A stretch of DNA of 64,000 bases from Bog-159 sp963818855 (lineage in GTDB: Bacteria; Acidobacteriota; Terriglobia; Bryobacterales; Bryobacteraceae), in contig CAWFUH010000006.1 of NCBI GenBank assembly GCA_963818855.1, forward strand, positions 62,001 to 126,000, in the 5' to 3' direction. Under the pieces are notes generated by a model. That model was given only the letters and a program-made list of their open reading frames with translations. It was not told the DNA's origin and did not search any database. Below, in pieces: positions 25,622 through 34,947 of the stretch (position 1 is the stretch's first letter; each line of letters begins with the position of its first letter). A program made the position numbers and the translations under genes.

Positions 25622-28576
25622 CTCCGGAAATTTACCGCCAAGCCAGCGAGTTATTCGAGCGGCTGCGCAGGCTTCCCGCGGGCGATCTCACGTCCGCGCT
25701 GGAGGCCGCCTGCGGCGGCCATGCGGAACTGCGCGCGCAAGTGATGCGGTTGATCGAGGCGGATCGCAACGCGCAGCGCAGTTTTCTGGAAGGGCGCGCC
25801 GTGGAAGACGCGGCCATGCTGCTGGCGCCGCTCCCGCCGCTCACGCCGGAAACTCCCGCACTGCCCGCTGACGGAATCGTGATTGGAAATTACCGGTTGG
25901 GCAAGCAAATCGGAGCGGGGGGGATGGGCGTCGTCTACGAGGGGCTGGACCTGCACCTGGAGCGCCGCGTGGCGGTCAAAATTCTGCCCGTGACGGCCGC
26001 CGCGGAAGGTGCGGAGCGTATCCGGCGCTTCCAACGGGAGGCGCGCGCCGCCTCGACGCTGAATCATCCAAACATCGTCTCTATCTTCGATGCGGACTTC
26101 GCGCAAGGCTATCACTATATCGCCATGGAGTTCGTGGAGGGCAAGACGCTGCGCCAGTTGGCGGGGCCACCATCGCCGCTGCTCGATAGCCAGACTATTC
26201 TCGACTGGATTGGACAGACGGCCTCGGCGCTGAGCGCGGCGCACGCGGCGGGCATTGTGCATCGGGATATCAAGCCCGAGAACATTATGGTGCGGCCCGA
26301 CGGCTTTGTGAAAGTGCTGGATTTCGGACTGGCTAAGCTGCGTGAACCTCCGAGTAACGCGGCGAGCGAGCCGGACTTCCCGACGCGCCCCGGCAATCTG
26401 GCGGGCACCATTCAGTATCTTTCCCCGGAACAAGTCCTGGGTGAACCGGCGGGGCCGCGGAGCGACCTGTTCAGCCTCGGAGTGGTGGCTTATGAACTGG
26501 CTACCCGAGTGCGTCCGTTCGACGGGCCCACGGATGGCGCGGTGTTCAACGCCATTCTGCACCGCGTACCGCCGCTGCCGTCCGCCATACGTCCATCGCT
26601 AGGCGCGGGACTGGACGGGCTGATCATCCAGGCACTGGAGAAAGACCCGGAATTGCGTTTCCAAACCGCCGGCGACCTGCGCAGTTCGTGCCGGCGCATC
26701 ACCCGCGACCATATCGTGAGGTCGGCTGAAGTGTCCTCTGCCCCACTATCCGTGGTTGCGCATCCGACGGCGCCGGCACTTCCGCCAGCCACCAGGACAG
26801 GCAGGGCGGGCAGCGTTGCCAAACTCGCGATCCGCCTGGCGTTCCTGATTCTGCTTTTGGTTTGCGCATGGCTTTACATCGCGCTCCACAGCCGGAACCG
26901 GTTGGAGTCCGCGCCGAATTCGACGCAGGCCTCGCTGTTGACCGCATTGCCGGGTTATCAGATTCATCCCAGCCTGTCGCCCGACGGCAGAAAACTGGCA
27001 TTCGTTTGGAATGGGAACAGCGACAACTACGATATTTACGTGAAAGCCATCGACAATGAGGAGACGCCCCGGCGGCTGACCTCAAACGAGGCGGAGGATC
27101 TGAATCCGGCGTGGTCGCCGGATAGCAGCCAAATCGCGTTTCTGCGCGTATCGCCGAACAGGAAAGAGATATTCGTGATCCCCGCGGAGGGAGGGCCTGA
27201 GCGCAAGATTGCGGAAATCACGCCGCTGGCCGTTCCCTGGACGCAGGAGGCGTCCACCATGCGGCGGACGGCCGGCCCGGCGTGGTCGCCCGATGGCCAG
27301 ACGCTGGCGGTTACCGATCGCTGCGAGGCGCAGGGCTCCTCCGACTGCATCTACCTGCTTTCTCTGGACGGATCGCGGCAGCGGATCACATCCGGCGCGG
27401 CCCTGGGCGACTATAGCCCGACGTTCTCCCCGGACGGGAAGCAAATCGCATTTCTGCGAACCGTGGCCGACATCGGCATTGCGGATATCTATACGCAGGC
27501 CGTGAATGAAAAATCCGCACGCCGCCTGACGTCGGATAACAAGCACGCGGTGGCCCTGGCCTGGTCGGTCAATCATCGAATCTATTTCATTTCGAATCGA
27601 ACCGGACCGATCCTGCCGTGGAGTATCACGGATACCGGTGGCGAAGCGCGGCTGGTCGCGGGCATGGCAGGGGAGGTGTTTTTCCTTTCGGCGGCAGCGC
27701 GCGTTAACGAGATTGCCTATGCTCAGTCTTACCGCAATACCAATATCTGGCGGACGAACCTGACGGCGCGGGGGGCTCCTTCTGAGTTACTAATCGGTTC
27801 ATCGCGTGTTAATCACAGTCCTCAATACTCCGCGGACGGCAGCCGGATCGCTTTCATTTCCGATCGTTCGGGCGGCCCGGAAGTGTGGGTGGCGAAGTCA
27901 GACGGCTCGGAGCAGCGCCGCCTGACAATCTCCGCCTCGGTGAGATCCATCGGTTCGCCAAACTGGTCGCCGGATGGAAAGCAGCTCGTGTATGATTCGG
28001 TGCTTTCGGGGCGTTCCGAGATTTATCTGATGAACGTGGACGGCACGAATCAAAGGCAGTTCACCACGGATCCCTGGGAAGACATGATGCCAACCTGGTC
28101 GGCCGACGGACGCTTCATTTATTACGTCGCGCGGCGGAATGGCAGGCTGTCTCTGTGGAAGGAGTCGGTTGACGGCGGCGGGAACCCGATCCACATCGTG
28201 GACGACGTGTTCTCCGACGGACTGGAGTCCCCGGATGGCCAGCGTGTGTTCTTTTCGCGGTCCACGCCGGGGATTTGGGAAGCGCCATCGAACGGTGGGG
28301 CCGTCCGGCTCATCCCGGAACTGGCGGGCGTGGTGGACAGCCGGCATTGCTTTGTGGATCGGACGGGCATCTATTTCCTGGCGCATGAGTTGCCGCCGTG
28401 GGAGATCCGTTACTTCGACTTTGCGACGCGCCGAGTTTCGCCGGTGGCGCGCATATTCGAGGACATTGGAATTCTATACGCGCAGTCTTTCGGTTTCACC
28501 GGACGGGCGGTGGATGCTGCATGCGCAGGTGGATCAGATCGGCAGCGAGATTGCCATGCTGAGCAATCCGCAGTGA
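25618..28576 (+). CDS. Ser/Thr protein kinase with extracytoplasmic PD40/TolB-like repeats, frameshifted near the end
   Basis: Hanks-type kinase of about 985 residues. A short N-terminal helical region is followed by the kinase domain: P-loop IGAGGMGVVYEG, K121 in VAVKIL, HRDIKPEN with D217, DFG at 235-237. One membrane span follows at about 402-424. A beta-propeller of PD40 repeats (HPSLSPDGRKLAFVWNG, PAWSPDGQTLAV, NWSPDGKQLVYDS) completes it. In the starting frame the tail becomes nonsense copied from a repeat and stops at 28647. In the +1 frame from about 28485 it ends properly with SVSPDGRWMLHAQVDQIG and stops at 28576, so one extra base is present. The propeller probably senses an outside signal for the sigma partner. 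Confidence 0.88.
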
Positions 28577-28577
28577 A

Positions 28578-28619
28578 GCGGGTCTGGAGACCCGCTGCAG
28601 GACTGGAGTCCTGCCCCAC
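28578..28619. repeat. Modular hairpin repeat R2, copy b
   Basis: GCGGGTCTGGAGACCCGC (28578-28595) followed by GCAGGACTGGAGTCCTGC (28597-28614) and CCCAC. It begins one base after the corrected stop of the kinase gene and could act as its terminator or 3' stabiliser. Confidence 0.8.
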
Positions 28620-28640
28620 ACACAGAACGATGCTGCAGCT

Positions 28641-28680
28641 GGGCTGAAGCCCCGCGCCGGCTAAAGCCCGCCCTCCAAAC
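28641..28680. repeat. Dispersed repeat R3, copy b
   Basis: Hairpin GGGCTGAAGCCC, then CGCGCCGGCTAAAGCCCGCC and CTCCAAAC, same orientation as the copy at 24917. The two copies bracket the sigma/kinase pair. Confidence 0.75.
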
Positions 28681-28724
28681 TTCGTCGGAAGCAGCGAAGG
28701 TTCTAACAGCTTGTAATACAGACG

Positions 28725-29330
28725 CTACTTGATTTCCAGGATTTCCTTTTCTTTGGCTTTGGCGGCCTGGTCGATTTTATCCATATAGACATTGGTCGTC
28801 TTCTGGATCTCGTCGTGGGCGCGCTTGTCGTCGTCCTCGGTGATTTTTTTGTCCTTGAGCAGGGCCTTGACCGCCTCGTTGCCGTCGCGGCGGATATTGC
28901 GCACCGATACGCGATGGTGTTCGGCGACGCCGTGCAGACGTTTGACGAATTCCTTGCGGCGCTCTTCGGTGAGGGGCGGGATAGGCAGCCGGATCATCTT
29001 GCCGTCATTGGCCGGATTCAGGCCCAGATCGGAGACCCGGATGGCCTTTTCGATCGGGCCGATTTGCGAAGCATCCCAGGGTGTGATGGTGATCATGCTG
29101 GGCTCGGGAACATGCAGCGTGGCCACCTGGTTCAAGGGCGAGGGCGTGCCATAATAATCCACCCGAATGTGATCGAGAAGGCTCAGCGTGGCGCGTCCGG
29201 TGCGAATGGTGGCCATCTCGTGCTGCAGGTCGCCGATGGCCTTCTCCATGCGCGTTTTCACGTGATTCTCAACATCCTTAATCGACTGGAAAGCGGGCCC
29301 TGCGGGGGCCGCGGTGTGTTCGGTTTTCAT
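28725..29330 (-). CDS. frr: Ribosome recycling factor
   Basis: Splits post-termination ribosomes together with EF-G. The 201-residue protein shows the RRF blocks MEKAIGDLQHEMATIRTGRA, VDYYGTPSPLNQVATLHVPE, DLGLNPANDGKMIRLPIPPL, TEERRKEFVKRLHG, VRNIRRDGNEAVK. It has a 10-15 residue N-terminal extension (MKTEHTAAPAGPAFQS) compared with the usual 185 residues. It follows pyrH by seven bases in the classical rpsB-tsf-pyrH-frr order. Confidence 0.97.
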   Translation of the reverse strand: MKTEHTAAPAGPAFQSIKDVENHVKTRMEKAIGDLQHEMATIRTGRATLSLLDHIRVDYYGTPSPLNQVATLHVPEPSMITITPWDASQIGPIEKAIRVSDLGLNPANDGKMIRLPIPPLTEERRKEFVKRLHGVAEHHRVSVRNIRRDGNEAVKALLKDKKITEDDDKRAHDEIQKTTNVYMDKIDQAAKAKEKEILEIK

Positions 29331-29337
29331 AAGTGGC

Positions 29338-30031
<694 letters not shown>

Positions 30032-30045
<14 letters not shown>

Positions 30046-30682
30046 TCGACTCAGGCGACCCTTCGGCGCCGGCTTCGATCGCGGCTATATCGCCCACCTT
30101 GTAGCGGATGAACCGCGAAACAGTGATGTTTTCGCCCAGATTAGCGATTCTGGTCTTGATCAACTGGCCTACGGTGAGGGTGGCTTCCTTGACGAAGGGC
30201 TGCTCGAGCAGGCACACCTCTTCGTAGTATTTCGCCAGCCGCCCTTCGACGATGCGGTCGATGACGTTGGCGGGTTTACCTTTGAGATCGTCGCGGCCGC
30301 GCTGGATCTCGCGCTCCTTTTCGAGCGCGTCGCCGGGGACATCCTCTTTGCGGATGTACTTCGGATCGGCGGCGGCGATATGCATGGCGATATCGTGCAC
30401 CAGTTCCTGGAAGACGGCGTTGCGCGCCACGAAATCCGATTCGCAGTTGACTTCCACCAGCACGCCGAGCTGGCCGCCGGAATGGATGTAGCTGCCGATG
30501 AGGCCCTGCTTGGTCACGCGCGTGGCCTTTTTGTGCGCGGACGCGATGCCGCGCTTCCGCAAGATTATTTCGGCATTGCCGATGTCACCGCCGGCCTCAA
30601 TCAGCGCGCTCTTGCATTCCATCATGCCGGCGCCGGTACGGTCACGGAGTTGCTTTACGAGTTGAGCGGGAATATCCGCCAT
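30032..30682 (-). CDS. tsf: Elongation factor Ts
   Basis: Nucleotide-exchange factor for EF-Tu. The N-terminal UBA-like start (AQLVKQLRDRTGAGMMECK) and the TDFV-type motif of the core (VEVNCESDFVARN) are present. At 216 residues it is the short type, smaller than the roughly 280-residue enterobacterial protein. It is separated from rpsB by 107 bases that contain a large imperfect hairpin. Confidence 0.96.
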
Positions 30683-30697
30683 AATCCTTTCCTAAAC

Positions 30698-30782
30698 GGG
30701 TTGTGGGTGGTGGGTTGTCGGTGGTGGCAAACGCTTCAACCGTATGCGGTGAGTGGGCAACGACCTACCACCAACAACCCAA
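30698..30782 (-). promoter_or_regulatory. Large imperfect inverted repeat between rpsB and tsf
   Basis: The left arm GGGTTGTGGGTGGTGGGTTG (about 30699-30718) pairs imperfectly with the right arm ending CTACCACCAACAACCC (about 30767-30782). The fold would lie between the two ORFs in the message and might modulate tsf expression relative to rpsB. Confidence 0.5.
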
Positions 30783-30789
30783 AACCTTC

Positions 30790-31677
30790 TTAGTGTCCGC
30801 TTTCCGTCACCACTGCCTCGGGTTCCGGTTCAGCGGTTTCCGAAGCGGGGCCCTTGCGCGACGCCGGCGGCGGTTCCTCTTCCATCAGAGATTCCGCCAT
30901 GATTTTCTCCGCATACTTGGGATCCACGTATTCCGTATATTCGGGCACCTCTTCGACCGGGGTCTCATCGGTGACGATCTTTTCGGACGTGAATTCCTGC
31001 TCGCTGGCGAGCGCGCGGCCTTCCACCACCGAGTCCGCGATCTTGCTGGCGAACAGCCGGATGGCGCGCAAAGCGTCGTCATTGCCGGGTATTACGTAGT
31101 CCACCTCGTCGGGATCGCAGTTGGTATCGACGATGGCCACCACCGGGATACCCAGGCGGCGCGCTTCCTTGACCGCGATGGCTTCCTTGTTCGAATCGAT
31201 CACGAACAAGAGATCGGGCAGGCCGGGCATATCCTTTATGCCCTGCAGGTTCGAATCCAGGTGCTTGCGTTCCCGCTCCAGCCGGATGATTTCCTTCTTA
31301 GGCCGGCCGGTGTAACCACCTTCCACGCTGGCCATGCCTTCAAGTTCCTTGAGCCGCTTGATGGACTTCTGCACGGTGGCCATGTTGGTGAGCAGACCGC
31401 CCAGCCAGCGCTGATTCACGAAGAACATCTGGCAGCGGCGGGCTTCCTCGGCGATGGCCTCTTGCGCCTGCCGCTTGGTGCCCACGAACAGCACGTTCTT
31501 GCCCTGAGCGGCCATTTCGCCCACGAAGCGGGCGGCATCCTTGAACATCTTCAAGGTTTTTTGCAGGTCGATTATGTAAATTCCGTTGCGTTCGCCGAAG
31601 ATGTATTCCTTCATCTTCGGATTCCAGCGCTTGGTCTGGTGCCCGAAGTGAACACCGGCTTCGAGCAATTCCTTCAT
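30790..31677 (-). CDS. rpsB: 30S ribosomal protein S2
   Basis: The body is classical S2 (MKELLEAGVHFGHQTKRWNP, YIIDLQKTLKMFKDA, FVGTKRQAQEAIAEEA, FVNQRWLGGLLTN, PVVAIVDTNCDPD). It has an unusually long acidic C-terminal tail of about 50 residues (EEVPEYTEYVDPKYAEKI, then MEEEPPPASRKG). I give the first ATG (31675-31677). S2 proteins usually have four or five residues before this methionine, and here the frame continues upstream as Pro-Ala-Ile-Ser to an ACG at 31690-31692. That ACG stands five bases after a perfect AGGAGGT, so the real start may be non-canonical. Confidence 0.96.
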   Translation of the reverse strand: MKELLEAGVHFGHQTKRWNPKMKEYIFGERNGIYIIDLQKTLKMFKDAARFVGEMAAQGKNVLFVGTKRQAQEAIAEEARRCQMFFVNQRWLGGLLTNMATVQKSIKRLKELEGMASVEGGYTGRPKKEIIRLERERKHLDSNLQGIKDMPGLPDLLFVIDSNKEAIAVKEARRLGIPVVAIVDTNCDPDEVDYVIPGNDDALRAIRLFASKIADSVVEGRALASEQEFTSEKIVTDETPVEEVPEYTEYVDPKYAEKIMAESLMEEEPPPASRKGPASETAEPEPEAVVTESGH

Positions 31678-31713
31678 CGATATTGCGGGCGTAGACTACC
31701 TCCTAAATGATCC

Positions 31714-31768
31714 GTGCCCAAGCCACGCGCGCGGTCCAAAGCGAGATTTACGCGCGGAACCCGGGCAC
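31714..31768 (-). promoter_or_regulatory. Candidate rpsB leader hairpin
   Basis: In the 184 bases between rpsI and rpsB, GTGCCC (31714-31719) pairs with GGGCAC (31763-31768). An inner ACGCGCGCGG/CGCGCG pairing extends the stem. The structure ends ten bases before the rpsB Shine-Dalgarno in the message. S2 autoregulates through leaders in other bacteria; that this one does so is inference. Confidence 0.4.
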
Positions 31769-31876
31769 ACCAACTGCAATCAACAAACTCGCGCAAAACG
31801 GAGCGCCTCGCGCCGCTCGAATCTGCGGACTCTCCTAAATGGCAGCGCGAAACCGCGCCCCTTTGCGCTTCAGACA

Positions 31877-32275
31877 TTACCGCTTGGAGAACTGGAATCG
31901 CTTGCGCGCGCCCTTTTGGCCGTACTTCTTGCGCTCGTGCTGGCGGGGGTCGCGGGTCAAGAATCCGAGCTTCTTGAGCCGGGACCGCAGCTCCAGATTA
32001 AACTCACACAACGCGCGGGCGATTCCATGACGAGCGGCGCCGGCTTGGCCCGAGATACCTCCACCGTCGATCCGCATCAGGATGTCGAACTTGTCGGCCG
32101 TCTCGGTCGCCAGCAGGGGCTGGCGCACGGAGGCGCGGGCGGCTTCGGTGGGGAAGTAAGACTCGAAAGACCTGCCGTTAATGGTAAAGTCCCCTTTGCC
32201 GGGCCGAAGAATCACACGAGCCACCGATTCCTTACGGCGGCCGGTACCGATATATTGAACTGTGCTTGCTGCCAC
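31877..32275 (-). CDS. rpsI: 30S ribosomal protein S9
   Basis: The 132-residue protein has the S9 blocks QYIGTGRRKESVARVILRPG, INGRSFESYF, GGGISGQAGAARHGIARAL and the conserved basic C-terminus KKYGQKGARKRFQFSKR that reaches the decoding centre. It lies 28 bases after rplM, the usual rplM-rpsI pair. Confidence 0.98.
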   Translation of the reverse strand: MAASTVQYIGTGRRKESVARVILRPGKGDFTINGRSFESYFPTEAARASVRQPLLATETADKFDILMRIDGGGISGQAGAARHGIARALCEFNLELRSRLKKLGFLTRDPRQHERKKYGQKGARKRFQFSKR

Positions 32276-32303
32276 TAAATAAACCTTTCGCTATTTGAGA
32301 GCG

Positions 32304-32735
32304 CTATTTCAGAGCCAGGACGGTGGGCTTCTGCGCCGCATGCGGATGCTTGTCACCCGCATAAACCTTCAGCTTGCGATACATCTGCTTGCCAAGCTTG
32401 GTCTTGGGGAGCATGCCCTGAATAGCCTCTTCGATCATACGGGCGGGCCGCGTGGCGCGCACGCGCCGCGCACTGGTTTCCACCAGCCCGCCGGGATATC
32501 CCGTGAAATGCCGGTAGACCTTGTTGTCGTCTTTCCGGCCGGTAAGCCGCACTTTGGCGGCGTTGACGACCACTACGTGATCGCCAGTATCCAGAAACGG
32601 GGTAAAGATCGCCTTATGCTTGCCCATCAGGAGCATGGCGGCTTTGCTGGCGAGCTTGCCGAGAACCACATCTTCGGCGTCCAGCACATGCCACTGGCGT
32701 ACTATCCCGTTCTTGGAGGGGAACTGCGTACTCAT
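32304..32735 (-). CDS. rplM: 50S ribosomal protein L13
   Basis: The 143-residue protein has RQWHVLDAEDVVLGKLASKA, GDHVVVVNAAKVRLTGRK, YRHFTGYPGG and EEAIQGMLPKTKLGKQMYRK. I chose the ATG at 32733-32735, which gives the usual L13 N-terminus (MSTQFPS). An in-frame GTG at 32753 would add six residues. Confidence 0.97.
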   Translation of the reverse strand: MSTQFPSKNGIVRQWHVLDAEDVVLGKLASKAAMLLMGKHKAIFTPFLDTGDHVVVVNAAKVRLTGRKDDNKVYRHFTGYPGGLVETSARRVRATRPARMIEEAIQGMLPKTKLGKQMYRKLKVYAGDKHPHAAQKPTVLALK

Positions 32736-32773
32736 TGACACACACGTCTCCACTTCGTACGTTCAAAACATTT

Positions 32774-32803
32774 AGATTAGCGGGCCGGAGGGGTGGATGT
32801 CAA
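32774..32803 (-). promoter_or_regulatory. Candidate sigma-70 promoter for rplM-rpsI
   Basis: On the minus strand TTGACA (32798-32803, a perfect -35) is followed after 18 bases by TAATCT (32774-32779, a weak -10), about 40 bases before the rplM start. The surrounding 32754-32883 stretch holds no gene. Confidence 0.45.
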
Positions 32804-32883
32804 ATGGCCCGCCACGCCGACCCTGGGTGGAAGTGGAAAAGGCGAGAGCGCAGACGGACGGCCGCATGGCCGCCACGCTGCCG

Positions 32884-34215
32884 TTAATGTGCCGAAGGAA
32901 AACTGAAATAGCGGTTACTGCCGGCGGATCCGCCGAATTCAACGATAATGAAGTCCGCGGTTGACGGGGTTCCCTTCAGCATCGGCCCCATAGGAGCCGT
33001 TGCTGAATTAACCGAAATAGTGCTTGGGCCGATCTCAGACGTAAAGTCCAATTGGTATCCGGCATTATTGAACATTTGCAGTGAAAAGATCCCCGATCCG
33101 CCATTCAGTTTCAGCGCTGCAGTAGCAGTGTTGGCGATTACACCATTTATGTTTTGCGACGGAGCTTTGACTTCGAGACCTATGGGACCGGAAAAAGTCG
33201 CGGAAGAAATGTTATGCGCGCCGGCGCCGGAATCGATGAGCATGCCCCATCCGGTCGCAGTAGTGCCGGCTACCTGTGATCCATCAAACGAACTGTTGCT
33301 GTATATGCCGCCGAGTGAATTGAGATAAGTATTTAAATTCGAGAAATGACCGTTACCGTTATAAGCGTTGTTGAGGTATTGAATTTCCACGCCCCACCCG
33401 CTATTCCGGTACAGCACGACGTTCACAAAATCCGAGTCGTGCGGGCCGCGGAAAGTCCAGCCGTCGCCTCCATTGAAAGCAGATTTGATGTTACTGAAAA
33501 AGCCTTCCAAATCGTCTTGCGGATCGGCAAGTGCGGAATCGACGCCCCACTCGGTATAGATACCGGAAGCACCGGCATTTTGCACGATCACATCGCTGAA
33601 CGTCAAACCATGACCGTACAGACGGATGCCAAAGCTCGCTTTCGATTGGCCGCTCTTGTTACCGTCCAGAGTACAGCCGGATATCCTGCTGTGAAACAGC
33701 CCGTAGGCGGAGTTGGTTTCGGTGAGCGACGCAAAATTCACCTGGCTCACCATATCGCGATTGGAACCGGCCAACAGCGTCAGCGTCGATACACCGCTGC
33801 CCGCACAGATCAATTGACCGATGCCGGTCTGATCGGATGTTGAGTCTGTAAAAAAGATGCCCGCCGTCTGGTGCGAGCCTGGACCGTAGCGGAGGGTTTG
33901 CCCCTTCCCGATCACGATCACGGAGGCTGTCTTATAAATGCCGTCGACTGCCTCGATGATACTCGCCTTGCTGTTCAGGGCCGCGATAAATGCCGCGGAG
34001 TCGTCCGTAATGCCGTCCCCGCGCGCCCCGTAGTCCTTCACCCGAACGACACCGCCGGGCCCGGAAGGCCTGTTCAGATCGATCATGCTCCCGCGGGTCG
34101 CGTCGCTCGTGGCAACGGACGAGCCGGCCAGTGGCTCGGGAGACTGTGCCATGTCATGGCTTGCTGCAAAAGTGATGCAGCCCACCACGACTATACCCAT
34201 CAGGCGGTTTCTCAT
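32884..34215 (-). CDS. Exported right-handed beta-helix (pectate-lyase-3-like) protein
   Basis: The 443-residue product has a signal peptide (LMGIVVVGCITFAASHDMAQ) and the opening motif of Pectate_lyase_3/GH28-like proteins (VRVKDYGARGDGITDDSAAF). A long run of short beta-helix coils rich in N, G and S follows (SRISGCTLDGNKSG, FSDVIVQNAGASGIYTEWG, YLNNAYNGNGHFSNLNTYLN). Clear catalytic Asp pairs of GH28 polygalacturonases are not evident, so substrate and even enzyme activity remain open. It ends the minus-strand run beside the ribosomal genes but reads as an independent unit. Confidence 0.78.
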   Translation of the reverse strand: MRNRLMGIVVVGCITFAASHDMAQSPEPLAGSSVATSDATRGSMIDLNRPSGPGGVVRVKDYGARGDGITDDSAAFIAALNSKASIIEAVDGIYKTASVIVIGKGQTLRYGPGSHQTAGIFFTDSTSDQTGIGQLICAGSGVSTLTLLAGSNRDMVSQVNFASLTETNSAYGLFHSRISGCTLDGNKSGQSKASFGIRLYGHGLTFSDVIVQNAGASGIYTEWGVDSALADPQDDLEGFFSNIKSAFNGGDGWTFRGPHDSDFVNVVLYRNSGWGVEIQYLNNAYNGNGHFSNLNTYLNSLGGIYSNSSFDGSQVAGTTATGWGMLIDSGAGAHNISSATFSGPIGLEVKAPSQNINGVIANTATAALKLNGGSGIFSLQMFNNAGYQLDFTSEIGPSTISVNSATAPMGPMLKGTPSTADFIIVEFGGSAGSNRYFSFPSAH

Positions 34216-34578
34216 ACAACGACCTCTTATCTAAAACGGCAGTTTGCCCGAAAAACTTGAGTACCGCGTGTTCGATTCTCACGGGATAAAGTTGCCGCGG
34301 GGAGAATTAAGCCCGTCTCGACGCCGCCAGGCAGGGGGCAAGCGATGCCGGCTATTCAAGCCACGCGCAAAGCATGCAACTCTGCCAGCGGCTCTTCAAA
34401 CGAGCTCGAGCAGCTTGCGCCAATCGCGTTGCGGCTCGCCGCCGATGATGGTCCCATCCCCGATTGCGCTATTCCAGGCGGGATCTCGGGCCGGGAGCGG
34501 CACCGACGGTACGATTATTGCAGCTCTTCGGCCCGCATCTGTAATATCACCTTTCGGCGAGTGCGCGGCCGCATCAAC
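34216..34578. other. Gene-free stretch
   Basis: No convincing coding sequence, RNA gene or repeat is visible between the beta-helix gene and the 13-base duplication. The short ORFs here lack conserved character and a Shine-Dalgarno. A GTTCGATTC-like string at about 34268 resembles a tRNA T-loop but no cloverleaf surrounds it. Confidence 0.5.
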
Positions 34579-34604
34579 CAAGCCTCTTAGACAAGCCTCT
34601 TAGA
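34579..34604. repeat. Perfect 13-base tandem duplication
   Basis: CAAGCCTCTTAGA occurs twice back to back. The second copy contains the stop codon of the zinc-ribbon gene, so the gene ends inside a recent small duplication. Confidence 0.7.
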
Positions 34605-34848
34605 TAGGGTGGCCGCACCCTGCGCAGAAATGCGAGCCGCTCGAAATCGGCTTTCCGCAATGGGCACAGAAACCTTCCGGCGGATTCGGAGACGGGAGCT
34701 GGTTCGGCGGCGGAGGGTCGGCTTTTTGGCGGTTCATCAGAAAGTAAACCAATGCCCCGATGAGAATCAGCGGAAGGAACAGGCCGAACAGGCCGCCAAA
34801 GGGCAAGCACCCAAGGCATCCGAAGCCTCGCAATCTTCGCAAACCCAT
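34600..34848 (-). CDS. Small membrane protein with C-terminal zinc ribbon
   Basis: This is an 82-residue protein. A hydrophobic segment (FGGLFGLFLPLILIGALVYF) is followed by a proline-rich linker (PPPPNQLPSPNPPEG). Two CxxC-type knuckles then form a zinc ribbon (FCAHCGKPISSGSHFCAGCG). Such proteins are widespread and poorly characterised; membrane anchoring with the ribbon on the cytoplasmic side is likely. It is separated from the fucP operon by 99 bases. Confidence 0.8.
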   Translation of the reverse strand: MGLRRLRGFGCLGCLPFGGLFGLFLPLILIGALVYFLMNRQKADPPPPNQLPSPNPPEGFCAHCGKPISSGSHFCAGCGHPI

Positions 34849-34947
34849 GCAGCCGGTAACCTCCTCAATGAACCTCGAATTGTATCAAAACCCGCCATAA
34901 CTGCATGCGCGGCATCTATCCGGTCAAGCGCGGGATCTATCCATGAT

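Noticed and set aside
34255..34290. tRNA-like T-loop string GTTCGATTC
   Set aside because: The flanking stem is out of register and no anticodon arm, D arm or acceptor stem can be drawn.
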